DNA of 6,323 bases, taken from positions 1 to 6,323 of the forward strand of contig JAKDLC010000128.1 in the NCBI GenBank assembly GCA_030453055.1, given 5' to 3'. Shown in pieces: positions 1 to 6,323 of this stretch. Made by a program: the position numbers and the translations under genes. Origin of the DNA: Nitrosospira sp. (GTDB lineage: Bacteria > Pseudomonadota > Gammaproteobacteria > Burkholderiales > Nitrosomonadaceae). Below the pieces are notes generated by a model, which saw only the letters and a program-made list of their open reading frames with translations, was not told the origin of the DNA and made no database searches. Position 1 is the stretch's first letter. Each line of letters opens with the position of its first letter.

Positions 1-1799
1 ATTATGCCGAATTGGGGCAGGACCAGGCATTATTCGAGAAATTCAAACAGCTACGCAATAGCCCGCAATTCGAGAGCCTGAGTCGCGCGCGGAAAAAGAT
101 AATCGAGAATGAGTTACGAGATTTCCGCCTGGGCGGAGCGGAACTCGCTCCGGCGGAAAAAGAACGCTTTCTCCAGATTCAGGAGGAATTGTCGGCGCTT
201 TCTTCCCGATTCAACGATAACCTGCTCGATGCCACCAATAATTTTATGTTGCATGCGGAAAATGTCGATGAGGTATCCGGCATTCCCGTCGATGTTCTGC
301 AAACGGCAAGGGAGATTGCGGAAAAAGAAGGCGCCGCAGGCTGGAAATTCACGTTGCACGCCCCCTCCTATTTGCCTGTCATGCAATACGCCGACAATCG
401 CGCATTGCGCGAAAGAATGTATTACGCCTATTCCACCCGCGCCAGCGAGCTCGGCGAAGTGGAATGGGATAATACGTCGCTCATCGGCAAAATACTTGAA
501 TTACGCAAGGAAGAAGCGCGGATGCTGGGGTTTGATTGCTTCGCCGAGGTGTCGCTCGCAACAAAAATGGCCTCGACCCCTAAACAGGTGCTTGATTTTC
601 TTGGCGAACTTGCCGCCAGAGCCAGACCTTACGCTGAACGCGACTTGGCGGAATTACGTCAATTCGCCGCCGACAAGCTGCAGTTGGAAAAGCTGGAATC
701 ATGGGATCTGGCCTACGCCAGCGAAAAGCTGCGTCTTGACCGTTATGCATTCTCGGAACAGGAAGTGAAGCAGTATTTCCCCGAGACCAGCGTGCTGCCG
801 GGCATGTTCAAGCTGGTAGAAAATCTTTACGGCATTACTATTGAGCCTGCGGCGGATACGGCCAATGTTCAACTCTGGCACACCGATGTGAAATTTTTCA
901 ATATAAGTGACGCCGAAGGAAAACCGATCGGTCAATTTTACCTCGATCTCTATGCGCGCCCCGCCAAGCGCGGTGGAGGATGGATGGATGACGCCATCAG
1001 CCGTCGACGCGTTGGCGCCGGGGGAATCGGCGAGCTCGGCGTCCAGGCGCCGGTAGCGTATCTGAATTGCAATTTCTCGGGGCCCGTTCGTCTCGATGGT
1101 CAAATTCGTCCCGCTCTGTTCACCCACGACGAGGTCATAACATTGTTCCATGAATTTGGCCATGGCCTTCACCATCTGCTCACGCAAGTGGAAGACTTGG
1201 GTGTATCAGGGATCAATGGCGTGGAATGGGACGCTGTGGAATTGCCCAGTCAGTTCATGGAGAACTTCTGCTGGGAATGGGAAGTGGTGCGCGATATGAC
1301 TGAGCATGCCGATAGCGGCGAGCCTATTCCACGGGTGCTGTTCGACAAGATGCTGGCGGCGAAGAATTTTCAGAGTGGACTTCAAATGCTGCGCCAGTTG
1401 GAATTTTCATTGTTCGATATGCGTCTGCATTTCGACTTCAATCCCGATGGGGGAGAAACGGCACGGCAGTTACTGGATGAGATTCGCAAGCAGATAGCGG
1501 TCATTATTCCGCCGGAATTCAATCGTTTTTCCAACAGTTTTTCACATATTTTCGGCGGTGGCTATGCGGCGGGCTATTACAGCTACAAGTGGGCGGAAGT
1601 TTTATCGGCGGACGCTTACAGCCTGTTTGAGGAAAGCCGAACCGGTGACGTGGTCAATGCTGAAACCGGCGCCCGCTTCCGGAATGAAATTCTCGCCGTT
1701 GGCGGAAGCCGTCCGGCGCTGGAATCGTTCATCGCATTCCGGGGACGGGGGCCGAAAATAGATGCGCTGCTGCGTCACAATGGGTTGGCGATTGCATGA
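1..1799 (+). CDS. prlC: Oligopeptidase A, M3 family zinc metallopeptidase (5' truncated by window edge)
   Basis: Cytoplasmic zinc oligopeptidase of the thimet/OpdA (M3) family. In E. coli this enzyme cleaves short peptides, including signal-peptide remnants and lipoprotein leader fragments. The frame is open from base 3 and enters mid-protein, and the first possible start (TTG at 12) is not a real start. Counting from that TTG (595 residues), the zinc motif HEFGH is at residues 380-384 (bases 1149-1163), and the third zinc ligand is Glu410 in the VELPSQFMEN segment. The substrate-binding motif HIFGGGYAAGYYSYKWAEV starts at His512. E. coli OpdA is about 680 aa with HEXXH near 469, so about 90 N-terminal residues are missing to the left. 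All visible catalytic residues are intact. A few extra residues (around 330-345, VGAGGIGELGVQ) sit between the RRR and PVAYL blocks, which looks like ordinary loop variation. The stop is TGA at 1797. No clear intrinsic terminator follows before the palindromic element. Confidence 0.96.
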   Translation, partial: YAELGQDQALFEKFKQLRNSPQFESLSRARKKIIENELRDFRLGGAELAPAEKERFLQIQEELSALSSRFNDNLLDATNNFMLHAENVDEVSGIPVDVLQTAREIAEKEGAAGWKFTLHAPSYLPVMQYADNRALRERMYYAYSTRASELGEVEWDNTSLIGKILELRKEEARMLGFDCFAEVSLATKMASTPKQVLDFLGELAARARPYAERDLAELRQFAADKLQLEKLESWDLAYASEKLRLDRYAFSEQEVKQYFPETSVLPGMFKLVENLYGITIEPAADTANVQLWHTDVKFFNISDAEGKPIGQFYLDLYARPAKRGGGWMDDAISRRRVGAGGIGELGVQAPVAYLNCNFSGPVRLDGQIRPALFTHDEVITLFHEFGHGLHHLLTQVEDLGVSGINGVEWDAVELPSQFMENFCWEWEVVRDMTEHADSGEPIPRVLFDKMLAAKNFQSGLQMLRQLEFSLFDMRLHFDFNPDGGETARQLLDEIRKQIAVIIPPEFNRFSNSFSHIFGGGYAAGYYSYKWAEVLSADAYSLFEESRTGDVVNAETGARFRNEILAVGGSRPALESFIAFRGRGPKIDALLRHNGLAIA

Positions 1800-1858
1800 A
1801 ATGCACGCCGGCGGGATTATGGGTAGACTCGATCGGCAAATATCGGTTAAAGTATTTA

Positions 1859-2023
1859 AACCCGGATGTTTCATAAATTGACGCGCGCCCTTGCTGGTCT
1901 TTTGTTTCGTATGGGAATTTTGCTCAGTCGGGCGTATGAGTCACTACGCCGCTCTTTCACAAAATTCCCCTACAAAACAAAATCCTGCGCAATCATCACG
2001 CGAATTTATGAAACATCCGGGTT
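1859..2023. mobile_element. 165-bp near-palindromic MITE-like element with 21-bp perfect terminal inverted repeats
   Basis: Bases 1859-1879 (AACCCGGATGTTTCATAAAT plus T) are the exact reverse complement of 2003-2023. After a dissimilar 20-nt spacer on each side (1880-1899 and 1983-2002), a second inverted pair follows: 1900-1922 against 1960-1982, matching at 21 of 23 positions. The centre is a small hairpin, GGCGTA (1931-1936) against TACGCC (1945-1950), with an 8-nt loop. The equal-length spacers show a symmetric design rather than chance. TTAA occurs at both outer ends (1856-1859 and 2022-2025) and could be a target-site duplication, though it is itself palindromic. A further short inverted pair lies outside it (AAGTATTT 1850-1857, AAATACTT 2030-2037). 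No transposase is encoded. A non-autonomous IS derivative is the most likely reading. An intergenic palindromic repeat family or a large RNA hairpin acting in termination or mRNA processing is the alternative. The IS family is not identified. Confidence 0.7.
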
Positions 2024-2053
2024 AACCCAAAATACTTGGTGTCGTTCGACAAT

Positions 2054-2058
2054 AGGAG
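2054..2058 (+). promoter_or_regulatory. Ribosome binding site for the P460-family lipoprotein
   Basis: AGGAG lies 8 nt before the ATG at 2067. It fixes the start inside a reading frame that stays open much further upstream, through the palindromic element to 1866. The ATG at 2067 is directly followed by a lipoprotein signal peptide, which agrees with this choice. Confidence 0.85.
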
Positions 2059-2066
2059 AAAATCAG

Positions 2067-2639
2067 ATGAAAACTGTTAAATGGGTCGCTGTGGCCACGA
2101 TGTTGGCCACCGTGCTATTTGGGTGCGCACAGACGCCGCCGGCGTCGCAAACCCGGACATTCAAGGACGGGGAGTTGCCAGTTCCCCCGAACTACAAGAG
2201 CTGGCCAAAATTCTTGTCCGAGATACAGCGGACCGACACCAAACAAGTCCGCGAAATCTATATCAACCCTATCGGGCACACCACAAAAATGGGTGAGGAC
2301 TTCCCCAACGGGACTATTTCTGTAATGGAAATCTACAAGGCGCGTGAAGCAGCCGATGGCACTCCCTTGAAGGGCGCCGATGGAAAATTTGTCAAGGGTG
2401 AATTGCTGAAAGTGGCGGTTATGGGCAAAGGCGCCGACTGGGGCGACAGCGTTACGCCCCCGGCGCTCAGGAATGGCGATTGGGTATACTCCATGTATAT
2501 GGCTGACGGAAAAACGAAAGCACCGGATGAACTCTCGACCTGCCGTGCATGTCATCTGCCGCTAAAAGACAAGGACTATATTTTCCGCTACGACGAGTAC
2601 TTTCAGAAACGAAGCGATAATTCCAAATCCGGCGGCTGA
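2067..2639 (+). CDS. Cytochrome P460 / cytochrome c'-beta family haem lipoprotein
   Basis: Predicted exported c-type haem protein of 190 aa. Residues 1-20 form a lipoprotein signal peptide: basic MKTVK, a hydrophobic core, and lipobox LFGC with Cys20. Ala21 follows, so outer-membrane sorting is expected under the +2 rule. The mature part begins with a P460-like block ([13 protein letters not shown], 34-46), then [10 protein letters not shown] (61-70), [13 protein letters not shown] (79-91), and a C-terminal haem-attachment motif CRACH (159-163), the usual place in this family. Cytochrome P460 of Nitrosomonas oxidises hydroxylamine and NO to N2O and carries a lysine-haem crosslink. Cytochrome c'-beta relatives lack the crosslink and bind NO. 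By eye, the crosslinking Lys (in TVTVKEL of N. europaea) aligns with Met87 here, and the position of the second key residue (Glu96) is also not obviously acidic. P460 activity should therefore not be assumed; gas binding or electron transfer is as likely. The start follows a strong AGGAG. The gene is monocistronic as far as can be seen and convergent with secA. Confidence 0.85.
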   Translation: MKTVKWVAVATMLATVLFGCAQTPPASQTRTFKDGELPVPPNYKSWPKFLSEIQRTDTKQVREIYINPIGHTTKMGEDFPNGTISVMEIYKAREAADGTPLKGADGKFVKGELLKVAVMGKGADWGDSVTPPALRNGDWVYSMYMADGKTKAPDELSTCRACHLPLKDKDYIFRYDEYFQKRSDNSKSGG

Positions 2640-2673
2640 CTGTTAAGCTCATTCCCAAGATTGACAACACACG

Positions 2674-2693
2674 CGTCAACGGTTTCGTTGACG
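2674..2693. terminator. Hairpin between convergent genes, possible bidirectional terminator
   Basis: CGTCAACG (2674-2681) and CGTTGACG (2686-2693) form a perfect 8-bp stem with a GTTT loop, midway between the P460-family stop (2639) and the secA stop (2732). The position suits transcription ends of both convergent genes. Neither side is followed by a run of T, so it is not a classical intrinsic terminator. It may instead stabilise 3' ends or mark a Rho-dependent end. Confidence 0.4.
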
Positions 2694-2731
2694 GATTGTG
2701 CGGGTTTGACGTGATGGCGAGCCCTGCCGGG

Positions 2732-5473
2732 TTAGCTGAGCTTGCCGTGACATTGTTTGTATTTCTTTCCTGATCCGCATGGACACGGATCGTTGCGGCC
2801 CACCTTCTCACCCTGGCGTACGAACGGTTGAGTCTTCGCCGGGTACGCTTGGTCTGCAAGGTCCTCGCGGCCTTCCTCCTTGCCCAGCGCCTCCTCGTAA
2901 GCCGCATGGTGATACTGCAAGTTCACCGGCGCGCGCTGGGTTTCCGCCACGGCTTCCACCTGTTGTTCACTTCTGATCTGAACCGTCATGAGCGTCTTGG
3001 TGACCTCTATCTTGATCTCCTCAAGCATGGCGGTAAATAGCTCAAAAGCTTCGCGCTTGTATTCCTGCTTGGGATTTTTCTGTGCGTACCCCCGCAAATG
3101 AATTCCCTGACGCAGATGATCCAGCGCCGCCAGATGCTCGCGCCAGTGAATATCGAGGCTTTGCAGCATCACGGCGCGCTCATACTGGTGCATGACGTCG
3201 ATACCGACCTGATTTACCTTTCCGGAATAATGTTCGTGCGCTATACTGACAATGCGCTGATGAAGGTTCTCTTCATGCAAGTCGGGCTCTTTCTCCAGCC
3301 ACGCCGTCAATGGCAACTGCAGCTGATATTCAGCAACCAGCGCCTTTTCCAGTCCCTGTATATCCCATTGCTCCTCCATGCTTTGCGGCGGAACATACAG
3401 GGCGATGAGACTACCCAGTACATCCCCGCGCATTGCAGTAATAGTCTCTGAAATATCCCGGGATTCAAGGAGTTCGTTACGTTGCTCATAGATCACTTTG
3501 CGCTGATCGTTGGCGACGTCATCGTATTCCAGCAATTGCTTGCGCATGTCGAAATTGCGGGCTTCCACCTTGCGCTGGGCGTTTTCAATGGCGCGAGTGA
3601 CCCAAGGATGCTCGATGGCCTCGCCCTCCGGCATATTGAGTTTCTGCATGATATTGGCCACGCGATCGGATGCGAAGATGCGCAGCAGCGGATCTTCCAG
3701 CGACAGGTAGAAACGACTGGAACCGGGGTCTCCCTGACGGCCGGAGCGGCCTCGCAGCTGGTTATCCACCCGGCGGGATTCATGCCGTTCGGTACCGATA
3801 ATGTGCAGTCCACCTTGCGTCAGGACTTCGTCGTGGAGGAGTTGCCACTGCGCTTGCAATTCTGTAACACGTTCAAGCCTCGCCGGCTCGCCCATATTCT
3901 CGTCGGCGAGGATGCGCTCACGTTCAGGCTCTGGATTGCCGCCTAGCACGATGTCGGTGCCCCGTCCGGCCATATTGGTGGCAATGGTGATTATTTTCGG
4001 GCGTCCGGCCTGGGCGACAATCTCCGCCTCGCTTGCATGCTGCTTGGCATTGAGCACCTGGTGAAGCAACTTCTCGCGTGACAGTAATTCCGACAATAGC
4101 TCGTTGTTCTCGATAGAGGTGGTGCCGACCAGGACAGGCTGGCCGCGCTGCTGGCAATCCTTGATGTCTTCAATGATGGCGCGATTCTTTTCCTCCATGG
4201 TGCGAAATACCTGATCCATGCGATCGTTGCGTATCATTGGACGATGAGTCGGAATGATCACCGTTTCCAGCCCGTAAATTTGCTGAAACTCGTAAGCCTC
4301 GGTATCGGCTGTACCAGTCATCCCGGCCAGCTTCTGAAACATGCGAAAGTAATTTTGAAAAGTGATCGAGGCGAGTGTCTGGTTTTCCTTCTGGATCGGG
4401 ACGCCTTCCTTTGCCTCCACCGCCTGATGCAGTCCTTCGGACCAGCGCCTGCCCGACATGAGCCGCCCGGTAAATTCGTCGACAATGACTACTTCGCCAT
4501 CCTGCACCACATAATGCTGGTCTCGGTAAAATAAGGCGTGGGCGCGCAGGGCGGCGTAAAGATGATGGACAAGGTTGATGTTGGCGGGATCGTAGAGACT
4601 GGTTCCCGCCGAAAGCAATCCGGCCTGGACCAGCAGTGTTTCTGCGTGCTCGAATCCCGCCTCGCTCAGCAGTACCTGCTGGGCTTTCTCATCCACGCTA
4701 AAATCGCCGGGGCTCTTCTCTGTTTCCTGGCGGACGAGTTTCGGAATCAGCGCATTCATGCGCACATAAACCTCGGTATTACCTTCCGCCTGGCCGGAAA
4801 TGATCAGTGGAGTCCGCGCCTCATCGATCAGGATTGAATCCACCTCGTCGACGATAGCGTAATTGAGTCTGCGTTGCACCCGCTCGGCAGGGTGATTCAC
4901 CATATTGTCGCGCAGGTAATCGAAACCAAACTCGTTGTTGGTGCCGTAAGTGATATCGGCGGCATAGGCGGTCTGCTTATCGCCATGGTCCATCTGAGAA
5001 AGGATGACGCCGACACTGACGCCAAGAAATTGATAGATACGTCCCATCCATTCCGCATCGCGTTTGGCAAGATAATCGTTCACTGTCACCAGATGAACGC
5101 CCCTGCCGGCCAGAGCGTTGAGATAAGATGGCAAGGTCGCCATCAATGTCTTACCTTCCCCGGTTCGCATTTCGGCGATCCTGCCATTGTGCAGCACCAT
5201 GCCGCCGATCAATTGCACGTCGAAATGGCGCATTCCCAGCGCTCGCTTGCTGGCCTCGCGCACCACCGCAAATCCCTCTGGCAGCAATGAATCGAGAGTT
5301 GCTCCGTCGGCGATGCGTTGCCGGAATTCGTCGGTCTTCGCACGCAACTCAGCATCGCCAAGCGCTGCAATCCCGGTTTCCAGCGCGTTGATCGCGCCCA
5401 CGGACTGGAAATATTGTTTGATCAGCCGGTCGTTACGGCTGCCGAAGACTTTTTTGAGCAGGTTGTTCAGCAT
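2732..5473 (-). CDS. secA: Preprotein translocase ATPase SecA
   Basis: Motor ATPase that pushes unfolded preproteins through SecYEG at the inner membrane. Full length at 913 aa (E. coli SecA has 901). Motifs in order: [11 protein letters not shown] at 81-91, Walker A GEGKT at 105-109, and Walker B/DEAD-like [13 protein letters not shown] at 208-220. The preprotein crosslinking domain lies at about 220-380. Next come NBD2 motifs [16 protein letters not shown] (498-513) and [11 protein letters not shown] (572-582), then the helical scaffold and wing domains. After a variable linker (about 838-888) comes the SecB/lipid-binding zinc tail [13 protein letters not shown], with Cys897, Cys899, Cys908 and His909. 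The ATG at 5473 gives the family N-terminus [11 protein letters not shown]; the frame extends 11 codons further to a TTG inside a terminator T-tract, which I reject. The Shine-Dalgarno is weak (GGGA, plus-strand 5478-5481). A strong terminator ends about 30 bp upstream of the start, so secA expression depends on read-through, attenuation or a promoter I cannot identify. It follows the M23 gene on the same strand. Confidence 0.98.
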   Translation of the reverse strand: MLNNLLKKVFGSRNDRLIKQYFQSVGAINALETGIAALGDAELRAKTDEFRQRIADGATLDSLLPEGFAVVREASKRALGMRHFDVQLIGGMVLHNGRIAEMRTGEGKTLMATLPSYLNALAGRGVHLVTVNDYLAKRDAEWMGRIYQFLGVSVGVILSQMDHGDKQTAYAADITYGTNNEFGFDYLRDNMVNHPAERVQRRLNYAIVDEVDSILIDEARTPLIISGQAEGNTEVYVRMNALIPKLVRQETEKSPGDFSVDEKAQQVLLSEAGFEHAETLLVQAGLLSAGTSLYDPANINLVHHLYAALRAHALFYRDQHYVVQDGEVVIVDEFTGRLMSGRRWSEGLHQAVEAKEGVPIQKENQTLASITFQNYFRMFQKLAGMTGTADTEAYEFQQIYGLETVIIPTHRPMIRNDRMDQVFRTMEEKNRAIIEDIKDCQQRGQPVLVGTTSIENNELLSELLSREKLLHQVLNAKQHASEAEIVAQAGRPKIITIATNMAGRGTDIVLGGNPEPERERILADENMGEPARLERVTELQAQWQLLHDEVLTQGGLHIIGTERHESRRVDNQLRGRSGRQGDPGSSRFYLSLEDPLLRIFASDRVANIMQKLNMPEGEAIEHPWVTRAIENAQRKVEARNFDMRKQLLEYDDVANDQRKVIYEQRNELLESRDISETITAMRGDVLGSLIALYVPPQSMEEQWDIQGLEKALVAEYQLQLPLTAWLEKEPDLHEENLHQRIVSIAHEHYSGKVNQVGIDVMHQYERAVMLQSLDIHWREHLAALDHLRQGIHLRGYAQKNPKQEYKREAFELFTAMLEEIKIEVTKTLMTVQIRSEQQVEAVAETQRAPVNLQYHHAAYEEALGKEEGREDLADQAYPAKTQPFVRQGEKVGRNDPCPCGSGKKYKQCHGKLS

Positions 5474-5503
5474 GAAATCCCGAAAAAAACTATTTGAACA
5501 GAC

Positions 5504-5540
5504 CAAAAAACAAGGGGTGAGGTTTTTGGCCTCACCCCCC
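5504..5540 (-). terminator. Intrinsic terminator after the M23 gene, in the secA leader
   Basis: On the minus strand GGGGTGAGG (5538-5530) pairs perfectly with CCTCACCCC (5522-5514) across a 7-nt loop CCAAAAA. It is followed directly by TTGTTTTTT, a U-rich tract ending at 5505. A 9-bp G/C-rich stem with a U-tract is a textbook Rho-independent terminator for minus-strand transcription. On the plus strand no T-run follows, so it is one-directional. It lies 29 bp downstream of the M23 stop and about 30 bp upstream of the secA ATG, so it either isolates secA from the M23 transcript or attenuates read-through. Confidence 0.85.
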
Positions 5541-5568
5541 GCAGCAGAGTAAAAATCCTAAATCCGGC

Positions 5569-6323
5569 TCAACCGGGCATCTTCAAGAACCGTGACGGAT
5601 TTTGCGGTGCGCCCCTGTGCCTGACTTCAAAATGCAGATGCGGACCGGTAGAACGGCCTGTGCTGCCCACTTCCGCGATCTTCTGTCCCCTCACCACCAC
5701 CTGGCCCAGCGTAACTATCCGCTTGGATGCATGGGCATAACGGCTGACGAGATCGTTGCCGTGGTCAATGTCGATCATATTACCATATTCGGGATGATAA
5801 CCGGAATACACGACTATGCCTCCCGCCGCAGCCACAATCGGGGTGCCGGTTGCAGCCGTGAAATCAACCCCTTCATGGAAAGCGCTTCTTCCGGTGAACG
5901 GGTCGATGCGCACGCCAAAACCGGAGGAGTACCACTTTGTGTTCACCGGCATGATGGACGGGATCATTTTTTTCTTGAGCCGGTCTTGCATCAATACAGA
6001 ATCCAGTGCGCCGAGCTTGTCGGCCCGGTCATCCAGTATGAGCGACAATTCCTGGATTTTATCGTTGAACTCTAAAAGCGACATGTCCTGAGCCGGCAGA
6101 GTGGAGAGTATCCCTCCCTGTCCGGGGCTCTGATTGAACAGAAATTCCTGAGGCTTGATCCCGGATAACTCCGCCAGCCTTGCGCCCACGGAATCAAGCC
6201 GCAACAATTGCGCCTGCATCTCGCCCATCTTGACGGCCATGGCGTTAAGGCTGTCACGCAGATACGATTGGGCTTTCTGGTGTTCTTCCTGCTGTACGCT
6301 TAACACCAGGGATCGCAACGTTG
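5569..6323 (-). CDS. M23 family metallopeptidase, LytM-type peptidoglycan endopeptidase (N-terminus beyond window edge)
   Basis: Predicted envelope zinc endopeptidase or LytM-domain regulator acting on peptidoglycan peptide crosslinks. The frame is open to the right edge. The TTG at 6318 that would give 249 residues is not a convincing start, so the N-terminal membrane anchor or signal expected for this family is missing. In that numbering, residues 1-115 are helical and rich in Gln, Glu and Leu, a likely coiled coil. The M23 domain spans about 130-235. HEGVD supplies the zinc ligands His148 and Asp152. The RYAHAS motif has His196, and PHLHFEV has His227 and the zinc ligand His229. All key residues are present, so it is probably an active enzyme rather than an EnvC/NlpD-type degenerate activator. 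It is followed on the same strand by a strong terminator and then secA. An M23 gene just upstream of secA is, from memory, common in betaproteobacteria (lpxC / M23 / secA region). Substrate bond unknown. Confidence 0.92.
   Translation of the reverse strand, partial: TLRSLVLSVQQEEHQKAQSYLRDSLNAMAVKMGEMQAQLLRLDSVGARLAELSGIKPQEFLFNQSPGQGGILSTLPAQDMSLLEFNDKIQELSLILDDRADKLGALDSVLMQDRLKKKMIPSIMPVNTKWYSSGFGVRIDPFTGRSAFHEGVDFTAATGTPIVAAAGGIVVYSGYHPEYGNMIDIDHGNDLVSRYAHASKRIVTLGQVVVRGQKIAEVGSTGRSTGPHLHFEVRHRGAPQNPSRFLKMPG

Noticed and set aside
699..1187. Minus-strand open frame of 162 codons opposite prlC
   Set aside because: It is antisense to the M3 peptidase catalytic region, including the HEFGH codons; the composition reflects codon bias of the real gene.
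1878..1906. Possible promoter with TTGACG as -35 in the left arm of the palindrome
   Set aside because: The hexamer at the proper spacing (TTTGTT, 1901-1906) is a poor -10, so there is no usable pair.
1859..2023. CRISPR repeat pair or tRNA-like structure in the prlC-cytochrome gap
   Set aside because: There are only two copies and they are inverted, not direct. No cloverleaf or acceptor end is present; a palindromic element explains the pattern.
1866..2639. Longer 257-residue start for the P460-family gene
   Set aside because: The extension crosses the palindromic element and would bury a clear lipoprotein signal peptide. ATG 2067 has AGGAG at the right distance.
3482..3946. Plus-strand open frame of 154 codons opposite secA
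   Set aside because: It lies wholly antisense to conserved SecA coding sequence, has no recognisable domain or ribosome binding site, and similar antisense frames occur all along this GC-moderate gene.
5474..5506. Upstream TTG start for secA adding 11 residues
   Set aside because: It falls in the T-tract of the terminator, has no Shine-Dalgarno, and would extend beyond the conserved [12 protein letters not shown]-terminus.
5602..6075. Plus-strand open frame of 157 codons opposite the M23 gene
   Set aside because: It is a shadow of the M23 peptidase, whose zinc motifs are intact on the minus strand.

Overview
The window looks like chromosomal DNA of a betaproteobacterium. By its gene content I lean towards the ammonia-oxidising Nitrosomonadaceae (Nitrosospira/Nitrosomonas type). 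That assignment is an inference from a P460-type cytochrome lying beside housekeeping genes and from the general character of the SecA and M23 proteins; no marker here proves it.

Layout, left to right. (1) A plus-strand M3 metallopeptidase, oligopeptidase A (prlC/opdA), whose first ~90 codons lie off the left edge, ends at 1799. (2) A 267-bp intergenic stretch contains a striking 165-bp near-palindrome (1859-2023) with perfect 21-bp terminal inverted repeats and a second conserved inner inverted repeat. It looks like a MITE-type or IS-derived element. (3) A plus-strand 190-residue lipoprotein of the cytochrome P460 / cytochrome c'-beta family (2067-2639) has a good ribosome binding site and one CxxCH haem-c motif. 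The residue aligned with the haem-crosslinking lysine of true P460 appears to be methionine. (4) A short convergent intergenic gap carries a perfect 8-bp hairpin. (5) Full-length secA (913 aa) lies on the minus strand (5473-2732). (6) A 95-bp spacer contains a strong intrinsic terminator on the minus strand, only about 30 bp before the secA start codon. (7) An M23 (LytM/peptidoglycan endopeptidase type) protein on the minus strand runs off the right edge.

The genes do not form one pathway. M23-secA is a familiar betaproteobacterial neighbourhood of cell envelope and secretion genes. The peptidase and the haem lipoprotein form a separate plus-strand pair, split by the palindromic element and convergent with secA. 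The parts most worth a second look are the 165-bp palindrome, the atypical haem-pocket residue of the P460-family lipoprotein, and the terminator placed directly in the secA leader.
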